This document shows positions 15,133 through 23,524 of a stretch of DNA of 64,000 nucleotides, one piece after another. Origin of the DNA: a bacterium (GTDB taxonomy: Bacteria; Planctomycetota; JAFGQW01); contig JAUHXU010000003.1 in NCBI GenBank assembly GCA_030426805.1, forward strand, positions 853,488-917,487. The letters are read 5' to 3'. Both the position numbers and the translations under genes were made by a program. The notes under the pieces were generated by a model. It was given only the letters and a program-made list of their open reading frames with translations, was not told where the DNA came from and did not search any database. The first letter of the stretch is position 1; every line of letters starts with the position of its first letter.

Positions 15133-16749
15133 ATGCCGCATCGACTTCGCCTCTCCCTGAGCGCGGTGGCCGCCATCGCCGGCACGCTCCTCGTCGTCGG
15201 CTGCGCCGGCACGAACGCCGGCACTGCGGCACGCGTCGCCGGGCCCGGTCAGGACAAGGACGCGACGCCGGGCTACAACCACGCGATCCCGCGCAAGATC
15301 ATGACGCCGGACGTCGTTGAAACGCCGATCGGCACGCTCCGGTTCTTCGACGGCATGCCCGACGAGGCGACGACCGACAAGCTCTACGACAACCTGCTGC
15401 TCATCCGCGGCGTCGAGACGTTCCTCAACGGCATCCCCGCGACGTCGATCGAGGGACTGCGCCTCGGCCACGTCGAGCTCGGCGCCGACTCGTCGAGCCG
15501 CTTCATCATCGCGGACAAGCTGTGCGATTCGAGCCCGCTGTTCCTCACGGCCAACACGGACACGGTCTACTGCTCGGGCTTCCTGAACCTGAAGAAGGAC
15601 GGCCCCACGGTCGTCGAGATCCCCGCAGGCTGCGGCCCCGGCACGGTCAACGACGCCTACTTCCGCTTCGTCGTCGACATGGGCATCCCGGGCCCCGACC
15701 GTGGCAAGGGCGGCAAGTACCTGATCCTCCCGCCCGATTACGACGGCGATCTCGAGGGGCCGATCGGCGGCAAGAAGGCGACGGTCGATGGCGAAGACTA
15801 CTTCGTCGTGCGGTCGCCGAGCTACGTGAACTGGGTGATCCTTCGCGGCTTCCTCGTCGACGGAAGCCCCGCGGCGTCGACCGCGATGTTCAAGAGCGGC
15901 TTCAAGGTCTACCCGCTCGCCGGCAAGAGCAGCCCGCCGCCGATGCAGTTCGTCAGCATGTCCGAGAAGTCGTTCAACACGATCCACGCGAACGACTACG
16001 CGTTCTACGAGGAACTGCACACCGTCGTGGAGCGTGAGCCGGTCGGCCTGCTCGACCCCGAGTTGCGCGGGTTGTTCGCCGCCGTCGGCATCGAGAAGGG
16101 CAAGCCGTTCACGCCGACCGCGCGCCAGAAAAAGATCCTGACGAGCGCCGTCGCGATCGGCAACGGCACGGCGCGCGCGATCGCGTTCCGCCCCCGCCTC
16201 GACGGCACGGACATCTATCCGGACAGCGGGTGGAAGACCGCGTTCGTCGGCAACAGCTACCAGTGGCTGCGCAACGGCGGCACCGGCGGCCGAAACCTCG
16301 ACGCGCGCACGTTCTTCTTTTACATCGCGACCGTGAACACACCGGCGATGGTCCTGAAGATGGTCGGCAAGGGATCGCAGTACGCGCTCTCGATATCCGA
16401 TGCCGACGGCGCCTTCCTCCACGGGAGCAGGACCTACAAGCTCAACATTCCCGCGAACGTGCCGGCGAAGGACTTCTGGTCGGTCGTGGTCTACGACCCG
16501 CAGACACGCTCGGAACTCCAGACGAGCCAGCCGTTCCCCAGCAAGAACAGCAAGCGGAGCCCGCTCGTTGCGAACGCCGACGGCTCGATCGATCTCTGGT
16601 TCGGCCCGACGGCACCGGAAGGCAAGGAGGCCAACTGGATCCAGACGGTGCCCGGCAAGGGGTGGTTCACGATCCTGCGGCTCTACGGCCCGCTCGAGCC
16701 GTGGTTCGACAAGAGCTGGCGACCGGGAGAGATCGAGCGCGTGCGGTAG
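15133..16749 (+). CDS. DUF1254/DUF1214-domain lipoprotein
   Basis: 538 residues. Start ATG 15133 is preceded by AAAGGA. The N-terminus ends in a lipobox (LLVVGC, Cys24), so it is probably a lipoprotein. DUF1254 covers the N-terminal half: PIGTLRFFDGMPDEATTDKL and LTANTDTVYCSGFLNLKKDG, the 'T.N.DT.Y..g' stretch typical of the family. DUF1214 covers the C-terminal part: DFWSVVVYDPQTRSEL and WFTILRLYGPLEPWFDKSW. The function of these paired beta domains is not established. Members are abundant in environmental bacteria, usually exported and often single genes, as here. The stop codon directly abuts the stop of the convergent Fpg-like gene. Confidence 0.9.
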   Translation: MPHRLRLSLSAVAAIAGTLLVVGCAGTNAGTAARVAGPGQDKDATPGYNHAIPRKIMTPDVVETPIGTLRFFDGMPDEATTDKLYDNLLLIRGVETFLNGIPATSIEGLRLGHVELGADSSSRFIIADKLCDSSPLFLTANTDTVYCSGFLNLKKDGPTVVEIPAGCGPGTVNDAYFRFVVDMGIPGPDRGKGGKYLILPPDYDGDLEGPIGGKKATVDGEDYFVVRSPSYVNWVILRGFLVDGSPAASTAMFKSGFKVYPLAGKSSPPPMQFVSMSEKSFNTIHANDYAFYEELHTVVEREPVGLLDPELRGLFAAVGIEKGKPFTPTARQKKILTSAVAIGNGTARAIAFRPRLDGTDIYPDSGWKTAFVGNSYQWLRNGGTGGRNLDARTFFFYIATVNTPAMVLKMVGKGSQYALSISDADGAFLHGSRTYKLNIPANVPAKDFWSVVVYDPQTRSELQTSQPFPSKNSKRSPLVANADGSIDLWFGPTAPEGKEANWIQTVPGKGWFTILRLYGPLEPWFDKSWRPGEIERVR

Positions 16750-17658
16750 CTACTCCGTCGGCGGTCGTCGCCGGGCCTCGAGTTCCTCCAGCGTGCGGGG
16801 CCAGTCCTTCTTCAGGAGCTGGGACAGCGCGCGGTCGGCGAGGAGCTTGCCGCCGGTCTGGCACGTCGGGCAGTAGTTCGTCTCGTTGGACGCGTAGACG
16901 ATGCGCTGGATCGGCGTGTCGCACGCGGGGCACGGTTCGCCGAATCGGCCGTGCGCCGCCATGCCGTCGCGAAACGCGGTGACCTTCTCGGGGAACGCGT
17001 CGCGTGCCTCGGCCGCGAGGCGTTCGCACCATTCGTCGAGCACCGTGCGCGTCGCGTCGAACAGCCGCGTGACCTCGTCGTCGGTGATGCGGCTCGTCCA
17101 GAGCAGCGGCGAGAGCTTCGCGCGCAGCAGGATCTCGTCGGAGTAGGCGTTGCCGATGCCGCTGAACACGCGCGGGTCGGTCAGGCTTCGCTTCAGCGTG
17201 TGGTTCTCTTCGCGCAGCAATGCGGCAAAGCGTGCGACGTCCAGATCGGCGATTTCGGCCCCGCCGGGATCGTGCTCGGCGAGCCCGGCTTCGCCCTCGA
17301 CGACGTGGATCTTCGCGCGGCGCTTCGAGCCGGCCTCGGTGAGCAGGAGCGCGCCGTCGTCGAAGTCGAACGCCGCGAGCCCGATCTTGCCGGGCAGCCC
17401 CGCACCCGGCTTCCGCCACCGAAACCGCCCGGCGATCATCAGGTGCACGACGAGGAACCGGTCGCCCTCGAACGCGAATACGATCCGCTTGCCCAGCCGA
17501 CGCAGCCCGGTGACGCGCGTCTCGACGAGCGACTCGATCGGCGGTGCGATCGAGCGGACGAGAAACGGGCTCTTCACGCGCAACCCGCGCAGCGACTCGC
17601 CGACGACCCGCGGCTCGAGCGCGACGAGATACGCGTGGATGTCGGGCAGCTCGGGCAT
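16750..17658 (-). CDS. Fpg/Nei-family DNA glycosylase (MutM-like)
   Basis: 302 residues. After Met removal the N-terminal Pro of MPELPDIHAYL is the catalytic Schiff-base residue and Glu3 the helper. The N-domain Lys lies in LRRLGKRIVFAF. The helix-two-turn-helix is around FSGIGNAYSDEILLRAKLSP. A C-terminal zinc finger uses CPAC and CPTC. It removes oxidised bases from DNA and nicks the strand. It belongs to the MPELPDI subgroup, in which the zinc-finger tip reads ASNETNYCPTCQ rather than the Arg-containing tip of classical MutM, so damage recognition may differ; I therefore give no gene symbol. ATG 17658 lies six bases after a TATGCT -10-like hexamer. Confidence 0.9.
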   Translation of the reverse strand: MPELPDIHAYLVALEPRVVGESLRGLRVKSPFLVRSIAPPIESLVETRVTGLRRLGKRIVFAFEGDRFLVVHLMIAGRFRWRKPGAGLPGKIGLAAFDFDDGALLLTEAGSKRRAKIHVVEGEAGLAEHDPGGAEIADLDVARFAALLREENHTLKRSLTDPRVFSGIGNAYSDEILLRAKLSPLLWTSRITDDEVTRLFDATRTVLDEWCERLAAEARDAFPEKVTAFRDGMAAHGRFGEPCPACDTPIQRIVYASNETNYCPTCQTGGKLLADRALSQLLKKDWPRTLEELEARRRPPTE

Positions 17659-17664
17659 CGCTCC

Positions 17665-17670
17665 AGCATA
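17665..17670 (-). promoter_or_regulatory. -10-like TATGCT exactly six bases before the Fpg-like gene
   Basis: Minus-strand TATGCT, then GGAGCG, then ATG 17658. The geometry matches that at 14287-14292. GGAG could also serve as a ribosome binding site, though it is closer to the ATG than usual. Confidence 0.45.
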
Positions 17671-17694
17671 CCGATTCCCGCGCGTGCGTCCGGC

Positions 17695-18870
17695 TCAGAA
17701 CACGCCGATCGACGTGACCGCGAAGTCGAGACCGTCGGGTTTCGCCGGGTTCAGGGCGGCGACGCCGAGCGTGTAGACGACGCCCTGCGGGACGTCGGCG
17801 CGAATCCGGAATGCGGCCTGCGCGTGGCCGAGCGCGTCGAGCCGGCCGACGAAGCCCGACGTCAGCGCCGGCAACCCGCCGCCGAGCGTCGCGAAGAAGA
17901 GCGAGTCGGGCGTGATCCGCAACGTGCGCGCGCCGAGCGGAATACCGGGCCGCCGGCCGCCGAAGGAGAGCGCCGCGACGTAGGCCGCGTTCGGCGAGTC
18001 CGGCAAGTCGATCGACACCGTCTGCGGCGAACTCGGCGTCGACGGCCCGGTCGCGGTGACGCCGCGTGCGCCCCACACGTCGAAGTCGAGCAGCTTCGTC
18101 ACGTTGCCCCACGCGGCGACGAACCGGCCCCCCGGCTCCATCCGGTAGACCGCGTTCCGGTCGGCGACGAAGAAGCCGTCGCCCGTCGGGTCGGCGCGGA
18201 GCCCGACGATGTCGCGCGGCGTCCACAGCGTCGTCATGCGACTCGAGCGGTCGATGCGCCACAGGCCGCGCCCGGCGAACAGGAGGCCACCGGTGAGCAC
18301 GTCGTATTCGAGCGTCGTGCGCCCCGGGAATGCCTGCGGCACGCCGAGGGTCGCGAGCGCGCCCGTCGCCCGCGAGTAGCGGGTCAGCACGAGCGAGAAA
18401 CCACTTTGCACGAAGTAGAGGTCGATCGACTCGGGATCGCGGAACAGGGCCTCGCCGAGCAGCGGCAGCGGCGTCTGGGTCGACCCTTGGAGCCGGAAGC
18501 AGCGAAAGAGGCCGAGCGCGATGACGCTTCCGTCCTGATCCACCGTGAAGTCGGTCCAGAAGCCCGACTGCATCGTGAACAGCGTCGCGATCGTCCCGCC
18601 GGCCGTCACGCGATAGAGCGCCCCGGCCGCATTGTCCGACGACAGCACGAGCAGCGAGCGATTGCCGGGCGCGACCCGGACGCGCTGGACCTCCCCGACG
18701 AAACCGCCGGTGACGAGCGTCGTCAACGCGCCGCTGCGATCGAGCGTGCCGACCGCCGACGTCCCGTTCACATCGAACGCCACCGCGAAGTCGCCGGGTC
18801 GCGGTTGCGCGCCGGCCGCGACCCCGACTACGAGCGCGATCGCGGATCCGAGTCGAACCAGTCCAGTCAT
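17695..18870 (-). CDS. Secreted beta-propeller-like protein, paralogue 1
   Basis: 391 residues with a signal peptide (LGSAIALVVGVAAGAQ). The body has repeated short beta units such as FAVAFDVNGTSAVGTLDRSG, VRVAPGNRSLLVLSSD, TVDQDGSVIALG and YDVLTGGLLFAGRGLWRID. These resemble blades of a propeller describing 'value, then label'. The last 110 residues form a separate beta module (SIDLPDSPNAAYVAALSF ... LDALGHAQAAFRI) also present in the proteins at 19491-20672 and 41270-42676. No catalytic residues are evident. The protein closely resembles its neighbour at 19491-20672, which indicates a local duplication. It is probably extracellular. I do not recognise a named family; this style of protein is common in planctomycete secretomes. 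Confidence 0.75.
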   Translation of the reverse strand: MTGLVRLGSAIALVVGVAAGAQPRPGDFAVAFDVNGTSAVGTLDRSGALTTLVTGGFVGEVQRVRVAPGNRSLLVLSSDNAAGALYRVTAGGTIATLFTMQSGFWTDFTVDQDGSVIALGLFRCFRLQGSTQTPLPLLGEALFRDPESIDLYFVQSGFSLVLTRYSRATGALATLGVPQAFPGRTTLEYDVLTGGLLFAGRGLWRIDRSSRMTTLWTPRDIVGLRADPTGDGFFVADRNAVYRMEPGGRFVAAWGNVTKLLDFDVWGARGVTATGPSTPSSPQTVSIDLPDSPNAAYVAALSFGGRRPGIPLGARTLRITPDSLFFATLGGGLPALTSGFVGRLDALGHAQAAFRIRADVPQGVVYTLGVAALNPAKPDGLDFAVTSIGVF

Positions 18871-19037
18871 CGCCGTACGGCTCCCGTCTCGTCCCCGTCC
18901 GTCCCCAGTTTACCCCCGGTTGTCGCAACGGCCAGGGGGCTGGCGCGTTGCGGGCCCGTGCGAACGAATTGCACTCCGCAGAAGCGCATTTCTCGCCGAT
19001 CAGGAAAGAGGAAACCGACCCTCGGATTGGAGGTTGA

Positions 19038-19406
19038 ATGCCGACGATGCGAACCATGGCCGCCGCTGCCGCGACGATCGCGTTGCTCGCGGGCGTCGCG
19101 CACGCGGACACGATCACGCTCAAGAACAAGGGGCGATTCGACGGCGTGATCACGAAGGAGACCGACGCCCTCGTCACGATCCGTACCGAGTGGGGCGAGG
19201 TGACGTTCCCGAAGAAGACCGTCGCGAAGGTCGAGCGCAAGCGCTGGTCTCCGAACATCGCGGCCGCCAAGCGCGCGAAGAAGGCGCAACGCTGGTCGCC
19301 GAATCGAGCGATCAAGACGCGCCGAGGAAAGGCGACGGCGCGCAAGCGGGCGCCCGTGCGCGCGCAGAAGCGCACGACTGCCCGGAAGAAACGCGGCAAG
19401 AGCTGA
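19038..19406 (+). CDS. Small secreted protein with Lys/Arg-rich tail
   Basis: 122 residues with a strong GGAGG ribosome binding site ahead of ATG 19038. A signal peptide (TMAAAAATIALLAGVAHA) is followed by a small beta domain of about 45 residues: DTITLKNKGRFDGVITKE, then GEVTFPKKTVAKVE. This is a motif I associate with short planctomycete envelope proteins. The C-terminal half is extremely basic and contains a repeated RWSPN (KRWSPNIAAAKRAKKAQ, then RWSPNRAIK) and a run of Ala/Lys/Arg-rich segments reminiscent of histone-like tails. It lies in opposite orientation between two paralogous secreted-protein genes. Binding to polyanions (surface glycan, DNA or LPS) is a guess. Confidence 0.7.
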   Translation: MPTMRTMAAAAATIALLAGVAHADTITLKNKGRFDGVITKETDALVTIRTEWGEVTFPKKTVAKVERKRWSPNIAAAKRAKKAQRWSPNRAIKTRRGKATARKRAPVRAQKRTTARKKRGKS

Positions 19407-19490
19407 CGCCCGCGCCGCGTCGTCCGCACGGTCCGCCGCAAGGGCGGCTGACGCTGACGACGCCGCACCGCCCGGGTGGCGGTGCTCGAT

Positions 19491-20672
19491 TCAGAAGACT
19501 CCCACCGATGTGACCGCGACGTCGAGCCCGTCGGGCTTGGCCGAGTTGATCGCCGCGACGCCGAGCGTGTAGACACTACCGCGCGGCACGCCGTCGTGGA
19601 TCGTGAACGCCGCCTCCGCTCGGCCGAGCGCATCGAGTTGCCCCGTGAAGCGCGACGTGATTCCCGGCCACACCCGGCCAAGCGTCGCGAAGAAGAGGGG
19701 ATCGGGCGTGATCCGCAAGACGCGCGACCCGAGCGCGATGCCGGGTCGACGACCGGCGAACGACAGGGCGAGCGCGTAGGCCGCGCCCGGCGAGTCCGGC
19801 AGGTTCACGGACACGCGCTGCGACGAACCCGGTGTGGAAACACCGGTCGCGACGACCCCGCCCGCGCCCCACACGTCGAAGTCGAGCAGCTTCGTCACGT
19901 TGCCCCACGCGGCGACGTATCGACCGCTCGGCTCCATCCGGAACACGGTGTTCCCGTCGGCGACGAAGAAGTCGTCGGTCGCCGGATCGGCGCGCAGGCC
20001 GACGATGGGCCGTTGCGTCCACATCGTCGTCAGCTGACTCGCCGCGTCGACGCGCCACAGACCGGGGCCGGCCAACAGGACGCCGCCGGTCGTCGCGTCG
20101 TATTCGATCGTCAATCGCTGTGCCGTGAACAATCCGAGCGATCCCGAGAATGCCCGCGTCGACCGGTTCGTCTCGCGATCGAAGCGGAGGAGGTCGAGCC
20201 AGCGCAAGCTGGGCGCGACGTAGATGTCGGTCGACTCCGGATCGCGCAGGATCGCCGGGCCGCTGAACGGCAACTGCGAGAAGGTCGGGCCCTGCAGGCG
20301 CAGGCTGTAGAAGATCCCCGTCACGATCACGCTACCGTCTTGGTCGACGAGGAAGTCGCTCCAGGGGCCGGGCGGAACCAAGTAGAGGGTCGTGATCGCG
20401 CCCGTCGGGCTGACCCGGCAGAGCGCGCCGGACGAACTGTCCGACGTGAGCACGAGCAGCGAGCGGTTGTCGGGCGCGATCCGCACCCGCTGCACGTCCC
20501 CGACGAACCCACCGACGACGAGCGTCGTCAGCGTGCCGGCGCGGTCGAGCGTGCCGATCGCCGACGTGCCGTTGACGTCGAATGCGACCGCGAAGTCGCC
20601 GGACCGCGGCTGGGCGGCGAGACACGAGGCTGTCAGCGCGAGCGCCGCGCCGATGCGAGCGAAGAACCTCAT
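19491..20672 (-). CDS. Secreted beta-propeller-like protein, paralogue 2
   Basis: 393 residues, collinear with the protein at 17695-18870 across its whole length: both have FAVAFDVNGTSA, VDQDGSVI, VTKLLDFDVWGA and the ending KPDGLD.AVTS.GVF. The signal peptide is ARIGAALALTASCLAAQ. The same repeated blades and the same 110-residue C-terminal beta module are present. GGAGG lies 10 bases before ATG 20672. Its upstream region is shared with the two-component system at 20845, including phased direct repeats at 20764-20792, so it could be a target of that regulator. Function unknown. Confidence 0.75.
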   Translation of the reverse strand: MRFFARIGAALALTASCLAAQPRSGDFAVAFDVNGTSAIGTLDRAGTLTTLVVGGFVGDVQRVRIAPDNRSLLVLTSDSSSGALCRVSPTGAITTLYLVPPGPWSDFLVDQDGSVIVTGIFYSLRLQGPTFSQLPFSGPAILRDPESTDIYVAPSLRWLDLLRFDRETNRSTRAFSGSLGLFTAQRLTIEYDATTGGVLLAGPGLWRVDAASQLTTMWTQRPIVGLRADPATDDFFVADGNTVFRMEPSGRYVAAWGNVTKLLDFDVWGAGGVVATGVSTPGSSQRVSVNLPDSPGAAYALALSFAGRRPGIALGSRVLRITPDPLFFATLGRVWPGITSRFTGQLDALGRAEAAFTIHDGVPRGSVYTLGVAAINSAKPDGLDVAVTSVGVF

Positions 20673-20763
20673 CGGATGGCATCCTCCATGCGTTCCCCCG
20701 GCCCGGGGGAAACGGCCGATCCCCGGCCGGCGTTGCGTCGCGCCGACCGCGATTGCCGCCGGT

Positions 20764-20792
20764 CTGACCGAATTCTGACCGAGTGCTGACGG
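20764..20792. promoter_or_regulatory. Three 11-bp-phased direct repeats (CTGACCGA), likely OmpR/PhoB-type operator
   Basis: CTGACCGA begins at 20764 and again at 20775, and CTGACGG begins at 20786: exactly 11 bases apart, one helical turn. OmpR/PhoB-family winged-helix regulators bind head-to-tail at such 11-bp direct repeats, and the PhoB half-site itself begins CTGNC. The site lies between the kinase promoter-like TATGAT (20824) and the divergent secreted-protein gene. This suggests autoregulation by the response regulator encoded at 22725, and possibly control of the divergent gene. Confidence 0.55.
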
Positions 20793-20823
20793 GCACCGTC
20801 GTCGGAAGCGTCGATCCGAGGAC

Positions 20824-20829
20824 TATGAT
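20824..20829 (+). promoter_or_regulatory. Possible -10 element (TATGAT) for the two-component operon
   Basis: TATGAT lies 15 bases ahead of ATG 20845, about 31 bases after the phased CTGACCGA repeats. The repeats therefore sit in the position expected for an activator site that replaces or overlaps a weak -35 region. Confidence 0.45.
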
Positions 20830-20844
20830 GAGTCCTCTCGACCG

Positions 20845-22728
20845 ATGACGACGATGACGACCTCTCGCTCCCAACCCGCCGCCCGGCGCCTCGTCTGGCT
20901 CGCCGCGCTCGGCTTTCTGGTGCCGGCCCTCGGCCTCGCGATCGCGCTGTTCGTGTCGCTGGACCGGCGCCGCGACGTCGAGTCGCAGAAGCGTGCGTTC
21001 GAGCGCGATCGGGCGGCCGCGGCGATCCGAGCCGCGGTGGACCGGGAGCTGGACGCGGCGCGAGACGGACGCGGCCTGCCGCGCATCGACGTCGTTCGGG
21101 CTGCGGCGCGCTACTGGCCGACGACGCCCGGCGCGGCGGCGATTCGCGTTCGCGACGGGGCGGTGCTCCCGTTCGAGCTCGACGCGACGCGGTCGGCGAG
21201 CGAGCGCGACCTGTGGCTCACCGAGATGCCGCACTACGCGGCGGCGCGCCGGGCCGAACGGCAGGGCGAGTTCGGCGGCGCCGCGCTGCTCTACCGGCGC
21301 GCCCTCGAGTCGTGCGGCGACGACCCGGTGCGCGGCGACAGCGTCCGCCTCGCCCTCGCCGGCGCGACGCTCCGCTCGGGCGACACCGAAGGCGCGTTCG
21401 CGGTGCTCGCCGCGTTCGACGACACGCCCCGCGACGCGCGCGTCGCCCTCGCGATCGATGCACTCCGCGCCGACGCACACGATCGGGCCGGCGACGCGGC
21501 GGCCGCCACGGCGGCGCGCGAGCGCAACCGCGTGCGCCTCGAGCGCGGCGACCTCGGCCTCGGGTATCTCGAGACCGTGCTCGCCCGGGAGCGTTACGCG
21601 AAGCTGCCGCCGCCACCCGCACTGCACGCGTTCTACCGTTGCCTGGCCGGCGCGGCGCGACGCTGGGGCGACGCCCCGACCGATCCCGTCGTGATCCCGA
21701 TCGCCGACGTCGCGTGCGCGCTGCTGCTCGGCGACCCGGTCGACGACGCGATCGGCGGCCGCGCGGTGCACGTCGTGCCGGTGGACGCCGTCGTCGACCG
21801 GGCGATCCGCGTGAGCCGGATCGACGCCGACTTCGCACGCGTCGAAGAGGACGGCGACCTCGCCGTCGCGCTGCCGGCACTGGCGCGCACGGTGCACCTC
21901 GTCGATCGTCGGCCGGTCGCCGCGTCGATCTGGCAGGACCGCGATGCGCTGATGATGCTCGGCCTCGCGCTCCTCGCGGTCGTCGTCCTCGCGGCCGCGG
22001 CGTTCGCGACCCTGCGCGCGGCGTCGCGGCTCGCGCACCTCTCGTCGATGCGCGCGGACTTCATCTCGTCGGTCTCGCACGAACTCAAGACGCCGCTCAC
22101 GTCGATCCGGCTCTTCACCGATCTGCTGCGCACGGGGCGCGTGACCGACGCCGACCGGATCGCCTACTACCACCGGTTGATCGGTGACGAGGCGGAGAAG
22201 CTGTCGCACGTCGTCGGCAACGTGCTCGACGCGTCGCGACTCGAGGCGGGGCGGCGCCGGTTCGTTCCGGAGCCGGTCGATCTGAGCGCGCTCGTGCGCG
22301 ACACCGCCGCATCGTTCGCCGGGCGTGCGGAGGCTCAGGGCGTCGCGATCGACACCGGCGGCGTCAACGGCGCGGTCGCGGTCGACGCCGATCGCGACGC
22401 ACTCGAGCGCGTCGTGTCGAACTTGATCGACAACGCGCTGAAGTACGGCGCCGGCCCGCTGGAACTCGCGACCGCAGTCGACGGCGACGCGGCGGTGGTG
22501 CGGGTCACCGACCACGGCCCGGGCATCCCGGCCGCCGAGCGGGCGCGCCTGGTCCGGCGCTTCGAGCGCGGCGACCACCACGGCCCCGGCACGCCGCCGG
22601 GCAGCGGGCTGGGCCTTGCGCTCGTCACCGACATCCTCGCCGCCCACGGCGGCACCCTGACGATCGACGACACGCCGGGAGGCGGCACGACACTCGTCGC
22701 GACGCTCACGAGAAAGGACGCCGAATGA
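20845..22728 (+). CDS. Sensor histidine kinase with large helical periplasmic domain
   Basis: 627 residues. A first membrane helix at about residues 17-40 (WLAALGFLVPALGLAIALFV) and a second at about 370-392 (MMLGLALLAVVVLAAAAFA) enclose some 330 periplasmic residues. The central part of this domain is Ala/Arg-rich and TPR-like (AARRAERQGEFGGAALLYRR, then LALAGATLRSGDTEGAFAVL). The cytosolic part has the phospho-acceptor His412 in VSHELKTPLTSI, the N box VSNLIDNALKYG, and DHGPGIP and GSGLGLALV of the ATPase domain. It is a class I kinase of the PhoR/EnvZ type, coupled by ATGA to its response regulator. No ribosome binding site precedes the start. The signal is unknown; the TPR-like sensor domain suggests peptide or protein sensing. 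Confidence 0.92.
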   Translation: MTTMTTSRSQPAARRLVWLAALGFLVPALGLAIALFVSLDRRRDVESQKRAFERDRAAAAIRAAVDRELDAARDGRGLPRIDVVRAAARYWPTTPGAAAIRVRDGAVLPFELDATRSASERDLWLTEMPHYAAARRAERQGEFGGAALLYRRALESCGDDPVRGDSVRLALAGATLRSGDTEGAFAVLAAFDDTPRDARVALAIDALRADAHDRAGDAAAATAARERNRVRLERGDLGLGYLETVLARERYAKLPPPPALHAFYRCLAGAARRWGDAPTDPVVIPIADVACALLLGDPVDDAIGGRAVHVVPVDAVVDRAIRVSRIDADFARVEEDGDLAVALPALARTVHLVDRRPVAASIWQDRDALMMLGLALLAVVVLAAAAFATLRAASRLAHLSSMRADFISSVSHELKTPLTSIRLFTDLLRTGRVTDADRIAYYHRLIGDEAEKLSHVVGNVLDASRLEAGRRRFVPEPVDLSALVRDTAASFAGRAEAQGVAIDTGGVNGAVAVDADRDALERVVSNLIDNALKYGAGPLELATAVDGDAAVVRVTDHGPGIPAAERARLVRRFERGDHHGPGTPPGSGLGLALVTDILAAHGGTLTIDDTPGGGTTLVATLTRKDAE

Positions 22729-23414
22729 GCACGGTCCTGATCATCGAGGACGACCTCGCGGTGCGCGTCGCGATCGCCGATGCGCTCGCGTCCGAGGGGC
22801 ACGACACGGTCACGGCCGACACCGGACCGAAGGGGCTCGACGCAGGCCTGCGTCGTGATCCCGACCTGATCCTGCTCGACATCGTGCTGCCGGAGATCGA
22901 CGGCTACGAAGTACTGCGCCGCCTGCGCTCCGACGGCGTCGAGGCGCCGGTGATGATGATCTCGGCGAAGGGCCAGGAGATCGACAAGGTGCTCGCGCTC
23001 GAACTCGGTGCGGACGACTACCTGACGAAGCCGTTCGGGATGGCGGAACTCGTCGCCCGGACGAAGGCGCACCTGCGTCGCGCGCGCCAGCACGGCGGGC
23101 AGTCGCTGTCGGGCGTCAAGCGCGTCGGCACCCTCGAGATCGACGTCGACGCACGCACGGCCGTGTGCGACGGCCAGGCGATCGAGCTGACGCGCACCGA
23201 GTTCGACATCCTCGCACTGCTGATGGCTGCGCCCGGCAAGGCGTTCACGCGCGACGAGATCGTCAACCGCGTATGGGGCCACGACCACTTTCCCGGTTCG
23301 CGAACCCTCGACAACCACATCGGTCAGCTTCGCCGCAAGCTCGGCGACGATCCGACGGCGCCGGATCGCATCGTCAGTGTCCGCGGCGTCGGCTACCGAC
23401 TGACGAAATCATGA
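22725..23414 (+). CDS. OmpR/PhoB-family response regulator
   Basis: 229 residues. The receiver domain has the acidic pocket Asp9/Asp10, phospho-acceptor Asp52 (LILLDIVLPEIDG) and Lys102 (YLTKPF). A winged-helix DNA-binding domain follows at about residues 130-228, ending in the usual GHDHFPGSRTLDNHIGQLRR and SVRGVGYRLT. Phosphorylated by the kinase upstream, with which it overlaps by 4 bases, it would bind direct repeats of about 11-bp phase; such repeats exist at 20764-20792. The 110 bases to the next gene contain no obvious terminator, so the HEAT-like gene may be part of the same transcript. Confidence 0.95.
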   Translation: MSTVLIIEDDLAVRVAIADALASEGHDTVTADTGPKGLDAGLRRDPDLILLDIVLPEIDGYEVLRRLRSDGVEAPVMMISAKGQEIDKVLALELGADDYLTKPFGMAELVARTKAHLRRARQHGGQSLSGVKRVGTLEIDVDARTAVCDGQAIELTRTEFDILALLMAAPGKAFTRDEIVNRVWGHDHFPGSRTLDNHIGQLRRKLGDDPTAPDRIVSVRGVGYRLTKS

Positions 23415-23524
23415 CGGAACATCGACGGCGCGTTGACCTCGGACCCCGCTCGATCGCCGATCCTCATCGTGGCGGGGACACGCGTCACCCGTCACGACCG
23501 AAGCCCGGACCCCGGAGGAACACG

